DNA of 64,000 bases from UBA2897 sp036733925 (GTDB taxonomy: Bacteria; Bacillota; Negativicutes; Selenomonadales; Selenomonadaceae). The notes beneath the pieces are model-generated. The model saw nothing but the letters and a program-made list of their open reading frames with translations. It was not told the origin of the DNA and made no database searches. The stretch spans positions 4,994 through 68,993 of the forward strand of contig DAIMZO010000011.1 of the NCBI GenBank assembly GCA_036733925.1, in the 5' to 3' direction. The position numbers were made by a program, and so were the translations under genes. Positions 18,245 through 27,074 of this stretch are shown piece by piece. The stretch's first letter is position 1; every line of letters begins with the position of its first letter.

Positions 18245-19501
18245 ATGTACGGTATCTTGCTCATTCTAGTACTCATCATAACAGGCGGGGCCATTGCCTT
18301 TATCGGTGACCGGCTCGGTTCGAAGATCGGCAAGAAGCGCTTGTCAATCTTCGGCCTCCGGCCAAGGCATACCTCCATCGTCATCACGATCTTCACCGGC
18401 ATCTGCATCACGACGCTGACGTTCGGCGTCATGGCGGCAGTGTCCGAGAACGTGCGCACGGCGCTGTTCGGCATGGAGAAGCTGCACCAGCGCATGACGA
18501 CGACGCAGCGCCAGCTCGATGAGGCGACGGATCGTCTCGACCAGGCCCAGCAGGAACAGGTCGAGAAGGACGCGGAGCTCACGCAGACGAAGGCCGAGGT
18601 CGACAAGCTGCAGGCGCAGCAGGCAGATCTCGAGGCGGAATCCGCGCGCCTGCAGGAGGGCAACCGCATCCTCGAGCTCGCGAACGCCGCGCTGAGCGGA
18701 CAGAACGATGCGCTTTCGGCAGAAAATGGTTCGCTGGTCGCGGAGAACAGCACCCTCGGATCGAGGAATGAGCAGCTGACCCTCGGCAACGAAAAGCTCA
18801 AGAAGGACAATCAGGGTCTCGTAAAAGATAATACGACGCTCGAGCAGCGCAATGGCGTCCTGCGGAACGGCCTTCTCGCGATGCGTGAGGGCGATATCGT
18901 CTACCGCGCCGGCGAGATCATCTCGAGCGGGGTCATCCGCGGCAACCGCCCGAAGGAGGCCGTGGAGAAGGATCTCGAGTCGCTGATGTCGATGGCGACG
19001 CGCAACGTTTCCGTGCGGCTCGGCAAGGATGCCTCGGATCAGTCCATCTGGATCTATCAGCCGGAGTATCAGGCAGCCATCGATACGATCTCGAAGAGCC
19101 CGTACGATATGATCGTGCGCGTGACGGCGGCCGGCAACCTGATCCGCGGCGAGGCCGTGCGCGCGTCCCTGCAGCTCTACAAGAACAGCGTCATCTACCA
19201 GAAAGACGAGTTCATCATCGCGCGCCGCTACGCGATGTCGGGCGGCACGACGCAGGCGGAGACCTTCGTCATGGATTTCCTGCGCGAGGTCAATATGGAG
19301 GCGCAGATGCGCGGCATCCTGCCGGATCCGATCAGTGGCAGCGTCGGCGTCATGGACGGCACGCAGTTCTACGATGTCGTGAGCAAAATGGGCTCGATGA
19401 ACGGCAACGTCGTGCTGTCGGCCTACGCGAAGGACAGCACCGACGCGATGGGGCCGCTGCGCCTGTACTTTAAGCTCGAGAGCCTACCGGACGGACAATG
19501 A
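18245..19501 (+). CDS. DUF3084 domain protein with coiled coil
   Basis: A 418-aa protein with two N-terminal membrane helices, a long coiled coil (about residues 75-215, many EN/LEQRN-type heptads), and a C-terminal DUF3084 globular domain (GLLAMREGDIVYRAGEIISS). The function of the family is unknown. AAAGGAGG precedes the ATG. It follows lptG by 45 bases and may be the last gene of the LPS transcript, which hints at an envelope role, but that is inference from position only. Confidence 0.8.
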   Translation: MYGILLILVLIITGGAIAFIGDRLGSKIGKKRLSIFGLRPRHTSIVITIFTGICITTLTFGVMAAVSENVRTALFGMEKLHQRMTTTQRQLDEATDRLDQAQQEQVEKDAELTQTKAEVDKLQAQQADLEAESARLQEGNRILELANAALSGQNDALSAENGSLVAENSTLGSRNEQLTLGNEKLKKDNQGLVKDNTTLEQRNGVLRNGLLAMREGDIVYRAGEIISSGVIRGNRPKEAVEKDLESLMSMATRNVSVRLGKDASDQSIWIYQPEYQAAIDTISKSPYDMIVRVTAAGNLIRGEAVRASLQLYKNSVIYQKDEFIIARRYAMSGGTTQAETFVMDFLREVNMEAQMRGILPDPISGSVGVMDGTQFYDVVSKMGSMNGNVVLSAYAKDSTDAMGPLRLYFKLESLPDGQ

Positions 19502-19513
19502 CACAGACTGACA

Positions 19514-19543
19514 GAAAAGCGAGGACATGCGTTCCCGCTTTTC
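19514..19543 (+). terminator. Intrinsic terminator of the LPS/DUF3084 block
   Basis: GAAAAGCG (19514-19521) pairs with CGCTTTTC (19536-19543); the stem continues inward with one mismatch to a seven-base loop. The following pyrimidine run (CTTTCCCTT) is weak. TATAAT at 19562-19567 then offers a new -10 for the next gene. Confidence 0.55.
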
Positions 19544-19598
19544 CTTTCCCTTCAGATGTTGTATAATAACAGGAAATGGGCAGCAGAGGTGAGGAAAC

Positions 19599-20048
19599 TT
19601 GAATATAGCGGCATTGGATCCCGGCAGGGAGAAATGCGGATTCGCCGTGCTCGCGGGCGATGGCCATACGCTCTATCAGAAAGTCATCGAAACGGCCGCT
19701 CTCGAACAGGTCGTCGAGGAGACGCGTGCGGCGTACGCATTCGGGACGCTGATCAAGGGGAACGGTACGACGAGCCGGCAGGCCGGAGAGCGCCTCGCGG
19801 CGCGGTTCCCGGATCTCATCGTAGAGACCATCGACGAATACCGCACGACGGAGCTTGCGCGGGACTACTATTGGGTGGACAACCCGCCGAAGGGCCTGAA
19901 GCGGCTGCTGCCGCTCGGCCTGCAGACGCCGCCCGTGCCCGTCGACGACTACGCGGCGGTCATCCTCGGCAGGCGCTGGATCCAGTCGCATGGGAAGCTC
20001 GCCGCGAACCTGCCTCATGTACCGGAAAAGCTGCAGCCGCGCGTCTGA
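19599..20048 (+). CDS. RuvX/YqgF-like RNase H-fold protein
   Basis: A 149-aa protein beginning IAALDPGREKCGFAVL, the conserved Asp-bearing first strand of the YqgF/RuvX fold, with later ETIDEYRTTELAR and a C-terminal acidic strand (VPVDDYAAVILGRR). YqgF acts in pre-16S rRNA maturation. This sequence is diverged, so an alternative nuclease or resolvase-like role is possible. The start is TTG at 19599, with GAGGTGAGG suitably placed and no nearby ATG. Confidence 0.7.
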   Translation: MNIAALDPGREKCGFAVLAGDGHTLYQKVIETAALEQVVEETRAAYAFGTLIKGNGTTSRQAGERLAARFPDLIVETIDEYRTTELARDYYWVDNPPKGLKRLLPLGLQTPPVPVDDYAAVILGRRWIQSHGKLAANLPHVPEKLQPRV

Positions 20049-20082
20049 GCGCGGCTTGTCTATCATAGGATAGGGGAAGCAA

Positions 20083-20547
20083 ATGGAAGCGAAAAAACAG
20101 ATGCGTCCGGACTGGACGGAGTATTTCCTCGACATCGCGAAGGCGGTCGGGCGCAGGGCAACCTGCCTGCGCCGCCGTTACGGCGCCATCATCGTCAAGG
20201 ACAAGATCATCATCTCCACAGGATACAACGGCGCGCCACGCGGTGAGGCAAACTGCATCGACACGGGAATCTGCGAGCGCGAGCGCCTGCATGTGCCGAA
20301 GGGGCAGAATTACGAGCTCTGCGTCGCGGTGCACGCCGAGCAGAACGCCATCATCAACGCGGATCCCGTGAAGATGGAGGGCGCGACCATCTACATCGTC
20401 GGTTTCAATGCGGACGGCACATTGGCATCGGGCAAGCCCTGCCTGCTCTGCCGCCGCATGCTGCGCAACGCGAAGCTTGCGAAAGTTGTCTACTACGAGG
20501 AGGACGGCAGCGTCGTGAGCTGTGCGCCGGCCGAAATCCACGACTGA
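20083..20547 (+). CDS. dCMP deaminase family protein (ComEB-like)
   Basis: A 154-aa zinc-dependent deaminase. It has the catalytic HAEQNAI (zinc His and proton-shuttle Glu) and the second zinc motif CLLCRRM. The N-terminal WTEYFLDIAKAVGRRATC and the insert GICERERLHVP are typical of ComEB/dCMP deaminases, which supply dUMP for thymidylate synthesis. Allosteric regulation cannot be judged. Confidence 0.88.
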   Translation: MEAKKQMRPDWTEYFLDIAKAVGRRATCLRRRYGAIIVKDKIIISTGYNGAPRGEANCIDTGICERERLHVPKGQNYELCVAVHAEQNAIINADPVKMEGATIYIVGFNADGTLASGKPCLLCRRMLRNAKLAKVVYYEEDGSVVSCAPAEIHD

Positions 20548-20591
20548 CGCGTTCCGATAAAAGGCCGTCCTTGCGAAATGTGCGGGATGCC

Positions 20592-20620
20592 TTGCTTTCG
20601 GGATGGTTCCATAGTAAAAT
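20592..20620 (+). promoter_or_regulatory. Candidate promoter of tagO/wecA
   Basis: TTGCTT (20592-20597), 17 bases, TAAAAT (20615-20620), about 50 bases before the start. Confidence 0.55.
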
Positions 20621-20670
20621 AAGTTGTTGTGTAAGATTGACTTAGAATGGAAAAGATTAAGGGGTGCAGC

Positions 20671-21747
20671 TTGTTTATGCCAGATTATCTGTTGGCGTTC
20701 CTCGTCGCGGCCGGTGTGGCCCTGCTCGTGACGCCAGGCGTTATTTGGTTCGCAGCGAAAACCGGCGCGATGGATAAACCGAACGCGCGCAAAGTGCACA
20801 AGAAGCCGATCCCGCGCATCGGCGGCATCGGCATCTGGATCGCTTTCATGGTCGGGATGCTCGTCGTGTCCTTCTTCGCGGAGATTCCGGAGGATCAGGA
20901 GTTTGAGCTCATCGGCCTGATGGTCAGCGGGACGCTGATCGTGCTGATCGGCGTCATCGACGACTATACGAACCTGCCGGCAAAGGTCAAGCTCGCGGGG
21001 CAGATCATCGCGGCCTGCGTGCTCGTCATCGGCTTCGGCGTGCGCGTTGATTTCGTGACGGATCCGTTCGGCGATTATATCTATCTCGAGTGGCTCGCCA
21101 TTCCGGCAACGCTGTTCTGGATTGTCGGCATCACGAACACCGTGAACCTGATCGACGGGCTAGACGGGCTCGCAGCGGGCGTTTCCGCCATCGCGGCGGT
21201 CACAATCTGCGTCGTGGCCCTGCAGCAGGATATCCTGTTCATCGCCGTGGTCACGGCATGCCTCGCGGGGGCGGCCGTCGGGTTCCTCTACTACAATTTC
21301 AACCCGGCGCGGATCTTCATGGGTGACTCGGGGAGCATGTTTCTCGGCTTCATCCTCGCGGGCGTATCGGTCATCGGCGCGGTGAAGTCCGCGGCGACGA
21401 TCGCGCTGATCGTGCCGATCCTCGCGCTCGGCCTGCCAATCCTCGACACGTCGTTCGCGATTGTCCGCCGTTACCGCGGCGGCGTACCAATCTTCAAGCC
21501 GGACAAGGGGCATCTGCATCACCGTCTGCTCGACCTCGGCTTCACGCAGCGCCAAGCGGTTCTGCTGATGTACACGATCAGCGCGGTGCTCGGCCTCTCT
21601 GCAGTCACGCTCACCGAGGTCAGCACGCAGATTGCGATCATCATCTTCTGCGTCGTCGTGGCGGCAGTCCTGTTCGGCGCGGCGAAGCTTGGCATTTTCA
21701 AACTGAAAGAACCGCCTGACGGACAGAGTCCGGCCAGCCGCGGATAA
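20671..21747 (+). CDS. tagO: Undecaprenyl-phosphate GlcNAc-1-phosphate transferase (TagO/WecA family)
   Basis: A 358-aa polytopic enzyme that moves GlcNAc-1-P from UDP-GlcNAc to undecaprenyl phosphate, starting O-antigen or other envelope glycans. Motifs: KVHKKPIPRIGGIGIW, VIDDYTNLP (Asp-rich), NTVNLIDGLDGLAAG, FMGDSGSMFLGF and the cytoplasmic HLHHRLLDLG. AAGGGG at 20659-20664 is six bases before the TTG at 20671; ATG 20677 and ATG 20647 are alternatives. The adjacent wecB supports an N-acetylhexosamine glycan pathway. Confidence 0.88.
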   Translation: MFMPDYLLAFLVAAGVALLVTPGVIWFAAKTGAMDKPNARKVHKKPIPRIGGIGIWIAFMVGMLVVSFFAEIPEDQEFELIGLMVSGTLIVLIGVIDDYTNLPAKVKLAGQIIAACVLVIGFGVRVDFVTDPFGDYIYLEWLAIPATLFWIVGITNTVNLIDGLDGLAAGVSAIAAVTICVVALQQDILFIAVVTACLAGAAVGFLYYNFNPARIFMGDSGSMFLGFILAGVSVIGAVKSAATIALIVPILALGLPILDTSFAIVRRYRGGVPIFKPDKGHLHHRLLDLGFTQRQAVLLMYTISAVLGLSAVTLTEVSTQIAIIIFCVVVAAVLFGAAKLGIFKLKEPPDGQSPASRG

Positions 21748-21793
21748 ACGCGATGGAGCGTTGAGAGTTGGAGAGTTAGGGAGGATTTTTCTT

Positions 21794-22954
21794 ATGGCAA
21801 AGAAAATCAAGGTCATGACGGTGTTCGGCACGCGGCCGGAGGCCATCAAGATGGCACCGGTCGTACTCGAGCTCAAGAAGCATCCGGAGTCCATCATTCC
21901 GGTGGTTGCCGTGACGGCACAGCACCGCGAGATGCTCGATCAGGTATTGAACCTCTTCGAGATCAAGCCGGACTATGACCTCAATATCATGGCGGCAGGG
22001 CAGACCCTTTTCGACATCACGACGAAGGCCATGCATGGTCTCGACAAGGTTCTGACGGAGGAAAAGCCGGATCTCGTGCTCGTCCATGGCGATACGACGA
22101 CGACGTTCGCAGGCGCCTTGGCCTCGTACTATCATCAGGTTCCGGTCGGCCATGTCGAGGCGGGCCTGCGCACGTATAACAAGTACTCGCCGTTCCCGGA
22201 GGAGATGAACCGCCAGCTGACGGGCCGCATCGCGGAGCTCCATTTTGCGCCGACCGATACGTCGGAGAAGAACCTGTTGCAGGAGCACGTTCCGGCAGAG
22301 CAGATCTTCGTGACGGGCAACACGGTCATCGATGCGCTGCACCACACCGTGCAGGATTCCTTCGATTTCGAGGACGAGACGCTGCAGGGCGTCGATTTCA
22401 CGGGCAAGCGCATCATCCTCGTCACGACGCACCGCCGCGAGAACCTCGGTGAGCCGATGCGCCACGTATACAAGGCGCTGCGCCAGCTCACGGAGGAGCT
22501 CGACGATGTCGAGGTCGTGTTCCCGGTGCACAAGAACCCGAAGGTCCGCGAGGTCGTCAACGAGGAGCTCGGCGGACTCAAGAAAGTCCATCTGATCGAT
22601 CCGCTCGATTACGAGCCGTTCGCGAACCTCATGCACCGCGCGCATTTGATCCTGACGGATTCGGGCGGCGTGCAGGAGGAGGCCCCGGCGCTCGGCAAGC
22701 CGGTACTCGTCCTGCGCGATACGACGGAGCGTCCGGAGGCCGTCGAGGCCGGTACGGTCAAGCTGATTGGCACGGACCGCGAGCGCGTCTACGAGGAGGC
22801 CAAGCGCCTGCTCACGGATGATGCGGAGTATCACCGCATGGCGGAGTCTGTGAACCCGTACGGTGACGGGCACGCGGCCGAGCGCATCATCCAGGCGATC
22901 CTCTACCATTACGGACTGTCAGAGAACAAACCGGATCGCTTCACCGCAGAATAA
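21794..22954 (+). CDS. wecB: UDP-N-acetylglucosamine 2-epimerase (non-hydrolysing)
   Basis: A 386-aa GT-B-fold enzyme interconverting UDP-GlcNAc and UDP-ManNAc. It begins VMTVFGTRPEAIKMAPV and carries HVEAGLRTYNKYSPFPEE, VTTHRRENLGEP and TDSGGVQEEAPALGKPVLV. The ATG at 21794 has GGGAGG nine bases upstream. Together with the preceding transferase it would make precursors for a surface polysaccharide. Confidence 0.95.
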   Translation: MAKKIKVMTVFGTRPEAIKMAPVVLELKKHPESIIPVVAVTAQHREMLDQVLNLFEIKPDYDLNIMAAGQTLFDITTKAMHGLDKVLTEEKPDLVLVHGDTTTTFAGALASYYHQVPVGHVEAGLRTYNKYSPFPEEMNRQLTGRIAELHFAPTDTSEKNLLQEHVPAEQIFVTGNTVIDALHHTVQDSFDFEDETLQGVDFTGKRIILVTTHRRENLGEPMRHVYKALRQLTEELDDVEVVFPVHKNPKVREVVNEELGGLKKVHLIDPLDYEPFANLMHRAHLILTDSGGVQEEAPALGKPVLVLRDTTERPEAVEAGTVKLIGTDRERVYEEAKRLLTDDAEYHRMAESVNPYGDGHAAERIIQAILYHYGLSENKPDRFTAE

Positions 22955-22964
22955 CGGGAATCAA

Positions 22965-23000
22965 AAAATGGCAGCGGCTCAGATTGGCCGCTGCCATTTT
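22965..23000. terminator. Bidirectional terminator between wecB and the PAP2 gene
   Basis: A perfect 14-bp stem (AAAATGGCAGCGGC with GCCGCTGCCATTTT) around an eight-base loop, A-rich on one side and T-rich on the other, between two convergent genes. Confidence 0.9.
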
Positions 23001-23018
23001 CATGTTCTGTTTTTGATT

Positions 23019-23750
23019 TTAATGAGAAATCTTGCGGTCGAGCCAGCCGGGGAAGATGCGGTCAAACCATCGGATCAGTTTATCGGAGGCCGGCGTCAGC
23101 AGCATCCAACTCATGACGATGCAGGTGACGGAGAGCGAGCCGACCGCGACATCGGTGAACCAGTGCGCGCCGCTCATGATGCGCGGCAGCGAGAACACGA
23201 AGAACACGGCGAGGCTCGCGAGGAACGACCGTCTGCCGAGATAGCGCAGTGAGAAGCTCACGAAGATCAGCAGGAACATGCCGTGGTCCCCGGGGAAGGA
23301 GCTGCTGGCGAGATCCTTGCACGGCCAGCCGGTGAGCTCGGAGGCGCGGAATATCGGGAACCCATTTTCGAGGAAGTATTTTGTTGCGGACGCGCGCCCG
23401 CTGCCGTCGATCAGGTTCGCACCCTGCTTCGCGATCAGCGCCGAGACGAGCATCGTGGCGCCCATGCAGAGAAGGAAGCGGCGCCCGTCGTGATTCATTT
23501 TCCGGTAGGAATGCGCGAAGATCGCGAGCATGAACAGGAACGCTACGATGTCGAACGGCCGCAGATTCGTGAACGCGACGAGGTAGAGGAACGCGCGGTT
23601 TTGCGGCAGCATCTCATTGAAGGTGAAGAAGATGCTCTTGTCGATCGCGAACCAGAATCCGTGCTGGACGGGAAGCGCCCAGCTCAAAAAGAGCGCGATG
23701 CCGAACAAATTCGCGAAGATCAGAGCGATGATTTTCTTTTGTCTTGACAT
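23019..23750 (-). CDS. PAP2-family membrane phosphatase
   Basis: A 243-aa protein with about six membrane helices. The PAP2 motifs are present in modified form: SSSFPGDHG (usual PSGH block) and RIMSGAHWFTDV (usual SRxxxxxHxxxD). The family removes phosphate from lipid pyrophosphates, including undecaprenyl-PP and lipid A. Convergence with wecB and closeness to the lipid A genes make a lipid A or carrier-lipid substrate plausible, but not demonstrable here. TGAGGTGA precedes the ATG. Confidence 0.82.
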   Translation of the reverse strand: MSRQKKIIALIFANLFGIALFLSWALPVQHGFWFAIDKSIFFTFNEMLPQNRAFLYLVAFTNLRPFDIVAFLFMLAIFAHSYRKMNHDGRRFLLCMGATMLVSALIAKQGANLIDGSGRASATKYFLENGFPIFRASELTGWPCKDLASSSFPGDHGMFLLIFVSFSLRYLGRRSFLASLAVFFVFSLPRIMSGAHWFTDVAVGSLSVTCIVMSWMLLTPASDKLIRWFDRIFPGWLDRKISH

Positions 23751-23784
23751 AGTTCACCTCAGAATCTCAGAAACCCAGAGAAAA

Positions 23785-23810
23785 GAAAAAAGCCAGCGAT
23801 GCCGCTGGCT
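23785..23810 (-). terminator. Terminator of tRNA-Pro
   Basis: On the minus strand AGCCAGCG pairs with CGCTGGCT (23791-23798/23803-23810) around a four-base loop, followed by a T-rich run. It lies directly downstream of the tRNA. Confidence 0.8.
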
Positions 23811-23822
23811 TAGATTTTCAGA

Positions 23823-23899
<77 letters not shown>

Positions 23900-23913
23900 T
23901 AAACACAAGAAAC

Positions 23914-23942
23914 AGTATACCCGATGGCGTCCTGCTTGTCAA
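23914..23942 (-). promoter_or_regulatory. Promoter of tRNA-Pro
   Basis: On the minus strand, TTGACA (23942-23937), 17 bases, TATACT (23919-23914), placed 14 bases before the tRNA 5' end. Confidence 0.8.
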
Positions 23943-23957
23943 GCATTTTTTTCCTGC

Positions 23958-23985
23958 TTGCATTTTAACCGCAGAGTATTACAAT
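23958..23985 (+). promoter_or_regulatory. Promoter of the TPP riboswitch-thiC unit
   Basis: TTGCAT (23958-23963), 16 bases, TACAAT (23980-23985), ending about a dozen bases before the aptamer. Confidence 0.6.
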
Positions 23986-23997
23986 AGAAGCAGAGAA

Positions 23998-24125
23998 TTC
24001 ACTAGGGGAGCAGAAGCTGAGAGGCCTGCGGGCCGACCCTTGGAACCTGTCTGGGTAATACCTGCGTAGGGAAGTGGAATCGATGAGATTGCGCTCGCCT
24101 GGGGGTTACCACCGGCGAGCGTTTT
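23998..24125 (+). promoter_or_regulatory. TPP (THI-box) riboswitch with terminator
   Basis: The aptamer core is recognisable: AGGGGAGC and GCTGAGAGG, then ACCCTTGGAACCTG and the distal TGGGTAATACCTGCGTAGG. It is followed by an intrinsic terminator, CGCTCGCC (24092-24099) with GGCGAGCG (24114-24121), then TTTT. The expected mode is premature termination when thiamine pyrophosphate binds, which would control thiC. Confidence 0.93.
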
Positions 24126-24152
24126 GGTGTTTCAGAAAGAGGAGGAATACGA

Positions 24153-25460
24153 TTGGCAACGCAGATGCAGGCAGCCCGTGAGGGGAAGATCACGGATGCG
24201 ATGAAGATTGTGGCAGAGGCGGAGCATATTGCACCGGAGACCATCCGGGAGCGCGTGGCGAGAGGCAGCATCGCCATTCCGGCCAATGTCAATCATGCGG
24301 CGCTGAAGCCGGATGGCGTCGGGGAGGGACTCCGCGTCAAGGTCAACGCGAACATCGGGACGTCGAGCACGTATCCGGACATCGAGCCGGAGCTGGAGAA
24401 ACTCGACGAGGCCGTGAAATGCGGCGCGAACGCGGTCATGGACCTTTCAACGGGCGATAACATCGATGTGTCGCGCAAGCGCATCATCGAGCACTCGCCG
24501 ATCATGGTCGGCACGGTGCCGCTCTATCAAGCCACGGTGCGCGCCATCCGCGAGCACGGGGCTGTCGTCGAGATGACGGATGAGGATATCCTCCAGACAA
24601 TCGAAGAGCAGGCAAAGGACGGAGCCGACTTCATGACGCTGCACTGCGGCGTCACGCGCCGGGCCATCGAGGCAATGCGCCGGCAGGGCCGCGTCATGGA
24701 TGTCGTGAGCCGCGGCGGTTCGTTCATCACGGGCTGGATGCTCCACAACGAGATGGAGAACCCGCTCTACACGCATTACGACGAGATCCTGGACATCTGC
24801 GAGAAATACGATGTGACCATCAGCCTCGGCGACGGCATGCGGCCGGGCTGCACGGCGGACGCGACGGACCGCGCGCAGCTCACGGAGCTCATCACGCTCG
24901 GCGAGCTCGTTGACCGCGCCTGGAAGCGCGGCGTGCAGGTCATGGTCGAGGGCCCGGGCCATGTGCCCTATGACCAGATTGCGGCGAACATGAAGCTCGA
25001 GAAGCGCCTCTGCCGCAATGCGCCGTTCTATGTGCTCGGCCCGCTCGTCACGGATATCGCGCCGGGCTACGACCACATCACGGCGGCCATCGGCGGCACG
25101 CTCGCCGCGGTGTCCGGTGCGGACTTCCTCTGCTATGTGACGCCGGCGGAGCACCTCTGCCTGCCGACGATGCAGGACGTGCACGACGGCGTCATCACGT
25201 CGCGCATCGCGGCGCATGCCGCAGACCTCGTGCGCGGCGTCCCGGGTGCGCGGGAATGGGATCTCGCGATGGCAAAGGCGCGCAAGCAGCTTGACTGGGA
25301 GAAGCAGATCTCGCTCTCCATCGACCCGGAGCTCGCGCGCAAGCGCCGCGGGGACCGCAACCCGGCGGGCGAGGGGGCCTGCTCCATGTGCGGCGATTAC
25401 TGCGCAGTCGAGATCATCCAGAAGTACTTCGACAAGAAGAAATGCCCCGTGGATGACTGA
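24153..25460 (+). CDS. thiC: Phosphomethylpyrimidine synthase ThiC
   Basis: A 435-aa radical SAM enzyme that rearranges aminoimidazole ribotide into the thiamine pyrimidine. Motifs: IAIPANVNH, DLSTGDNID, MTLHCGVT, RGGSFITGWM, MVEGPGHVPYDQ and, near the C-terminus, the [4Fe-4S] ligand motif CSMCGDYC. The start is TTG at 24153 with GGAGG seven bases upstream. It lacks the long N-terminal extension of proteobacterial ThiC. No other thi genes adjoin it. Confidence 0.95.
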   Translation: MATQMQAAREGKITDAMKIVAEAEHIAPETIRERVARGSIAIPANVNHAALKPDGVGEGLRVKVNANIGTSSTYPDIEPELEKLDEAVKCGANAVMDLSTGDNIDVSRKRIIEHSPIMVGTVPLYQATVRAIREHGAVVEMTDEDILQTIEEQAKDGADFMTLHCGVTRRAIEAMRRQGRVMDVVSRGGSFITGWMLHNEMENPLYTHYDEILDICEKYDVTISLGDGMRPGCTADATDRAQLTELITLGELVDRAWKRGVQVMVEGPGHVPYDQIAANMKLEKRLCRNAPFYVLGPLVTDIAPGYDHITAAIGGTLAAVSGADFLCYVTPAEHLCLPTMQDVHDGVITSRIAAHAADLVRGVPGAREWDLAMAKARKQLDWEKQISLSIDPELARKRRGDRNPAGEGACSMCGDYCAVEIIQKYFDKKKCPVDD

Positions 25461-25591
25461 GAAAACTTTTTCCGAAAATAGGTAAAACTTTTCTGGAAAA
25501 AGAGGAATTCCCCCATTTATCGCGAAATAGTACTACGTAGAAAGAAAGAAAATAGACGACATGCTTCTAAACGATACAAGGGGGTTATATC

Positions 25592-25972
25592 ATGGGCAAG
25601 ATCAATAAAATTCTGGTCCCCGTAGATGGTTCGGTGAACGGCTGCAAGGCCGTGGATGAGGCGATTTTCTTCGCGGAGAAATGCAAGGCGGATCTCGATT
25701 TCGTCTATGTGGCGAGCAATATCAACAAGGATATTCCGAGCCATATCGTCTTTGACCGCATCTGGGAGAAGCTCCCCGATGATATGCGCGCGGCAAAGCA
25801 TGTGGAGACCGGCAGCATCCCGAAGGCCATCCTGCGCGTCGCAGAGCAGGAGGGCAGCGACATGATCATCATGGGCAGCCGCGGGCTCGGCCTGTTCAAG
25901 GGCGCGCTGATCGGCAGCGTCAGCCAGAAGGTCGTCGAGGAATCGCCGATTCCGGTCATGGTAGTCAAGTAA
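25592..25972 (+). CDS. Universal stress protein (UspA family)
   Basis: A 126-aa single Usp domain: ILVPVDGSVNG at the N-terminus and the ATP-binding loop GSRGLGLFKGALIGSVSQKV with the terminal strand IPVMVVK. Binding partners are unknown. It stands alone, with AAGGGGG as ribosome site and a strong terminator after it. Confidence 0.9.
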   Translation: MGKINKILVPVDGSVNGCKAVDEAIFFAEKCKADLDFVYVASNINKDIPSHIVFDRIWEKLPDDMRAAKHVETGSIPKAILRVAEQEGSDMIIMGSRGLGLFKGALIGSVSQKVVEESPIPVMVVK

Positions 25973-26008
25973 CAGCCAATTGCTTTCATGGGGAACGGAT
26001 AAGGGGTT

Positions 26009-26053
26009 AAAAGCCTTGATACGGGTATAGGGGTGCCTGCATCAAGGCTTTTT
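26009..26053 (+). terminator. Intrinsic terminator after the Usp gene
   Basis: AAAAGCCTTGAT (26009-26020) pairs with ATCAAGGCTTTT (26041-26052), with a 20-base loop and a T run. Confidence 0.8.
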
Positions 26054-26067
26054 CGTGTCCCGGTTAC

Positions 26068-26096
26068 TTGTCATTTCCCCGGGGAATCGATATAAT
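26068..26096 (+). promoter_or_regulatory. Promoter of prmA-rsmE-mtaB
   Basis: TTGTCA (26068-26073), 17 bases, TATAAT (26091-26096), 27 bases before the GTG start. Confidence 0.75.
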
Positions 26097-26123
26097 AGCA
26101 GGATAGTGAAAGGAGCGAGCAGC

Positions 26124-27074
26124 GTGAAATGGATGGAGGTCAGCGTGCGCGCGTCGCACGCGGCGGCGGATGTCATGGCAGAGTGTTTCAAGGATCTCGG
26201 CACGAACGGCGTGTCGATGGATGATCCGGAGATCTGGAACGAGGCCATCGAGGAAGGTCTCTGGGATTTCAAGAACGTCGAGGAGGAGCGCCCGCATACG
26301 GACCGCGTGACGGTCAAGGCGTATTTTCCGGCGGACGATTCATATGATGAGAAATACGGAAAAGTGCAGGCGCGCGTGCGCGAAATCGAGCGCATCGATG
26401 GGCTCGGCGGCGCTTGCGAGCTCTCGGTGAAGCCGGTGCAGGATGAGGACTGGGCGGACAACTGGAAGCAGTACTTCCATACGCAGCGTGTCGGGCAGCA
26501 TTTCGTCATCCAGCCGTCGTGGGAGAGCTATGCGGCAAAGCCGGACGACGTCGTGCTGCGGCTCGACCCGGGCGCCGCATTCGGCACGGGCACGCACCCG
26601 ACGACCGCGATGTGCCTCGAGGCGGTCGAGTCTCTCGTGAAGCTAGGCATGACGGTCTTCGACGTCGGTACGGGCTCCGGCGTGCTCGCGATTGCGGCAG
26701 CGAAGCTCGGCGCCGCGGAAGTCGTCGCGAAGGACTACGATGCATTGGCCGCGAAGGTCGCCGCGGAGAATGCGGCGGAGAACGGCGTGCGGGATGTCAT
26801 CGAGACGGGTACGAGCGACAAGCTCCAGAATTTCGAAGGCAAGGCGGACGTCGTGCTCGCGAACATCATCGCGGACATCATCATCCCGCTGTTCGATGAA
26901 CTGAACGATCACCTCAAGCCGGGCGGGCGGCTGCTCGCGTCCGGCATCATCGACACGCGCGAGGCGGAGGTCGTCCGCGCGGCGGAGCAGCGGGGCTTCG
27001 CCGTTGAGGAGCGGCGCACGCGGGACGGCTGGGTGGCACTCGTCATCGGCCGGAAAGAGGAAATCACGCGATGA
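26124..27074 (+). CDS. prmA: Ribosomal protein L11 methyltransferase PrmA
   Basis: A 316-aa SAM-dependent methyltransferase. The N-terminal substrate domain (WMEVSVRASHAAADVMAE) is followed by RLDPGAAFGTGTHPTT, motif I VFDVGTGSGVLAIAAAKLG and VLANIIADI. GTG at 26124 is chosen over the in-frame ATG at 26055 because AGGAG is eight bases upstream and the promoter lies between them. The stop overlaps the rsmE start by four bases. Confidence 0.93.
   Translation: MKWMEVSVRASHAAADVMAECFKDLGTNGVSMDDPEIWNEAIEEGLWDFKNVEEERPHTDRVTVKAYFPADDSYDEKYGKVQARVREIERIDGLGGACELSVKPVQDEDWADNWKQYFHTQRVGQHFVIQPSWESYAAKPDDVVLRLDPGAAFGTGTHPTTAMCLEAVESLVKLGMTVFDVGTGSGVLAIAAAKLGAAEVVAKDYDALAAKVAAENAAENGVRDVIETGTSDKLQNFEGKADVVLANIIADIIIPLFDELNDHLKPGGRLLASGIIDTREAEVVRAAEQRGFAVEERRTRDGWVALVIGRKEEITR

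Noticed and set aside
25461..25560. CTTTTTCC/GGAAAAAG inverted repeat after thiC as a terminator
   Set aside because: A-T-rich stem with a long loop and no T run after it; not convincing.
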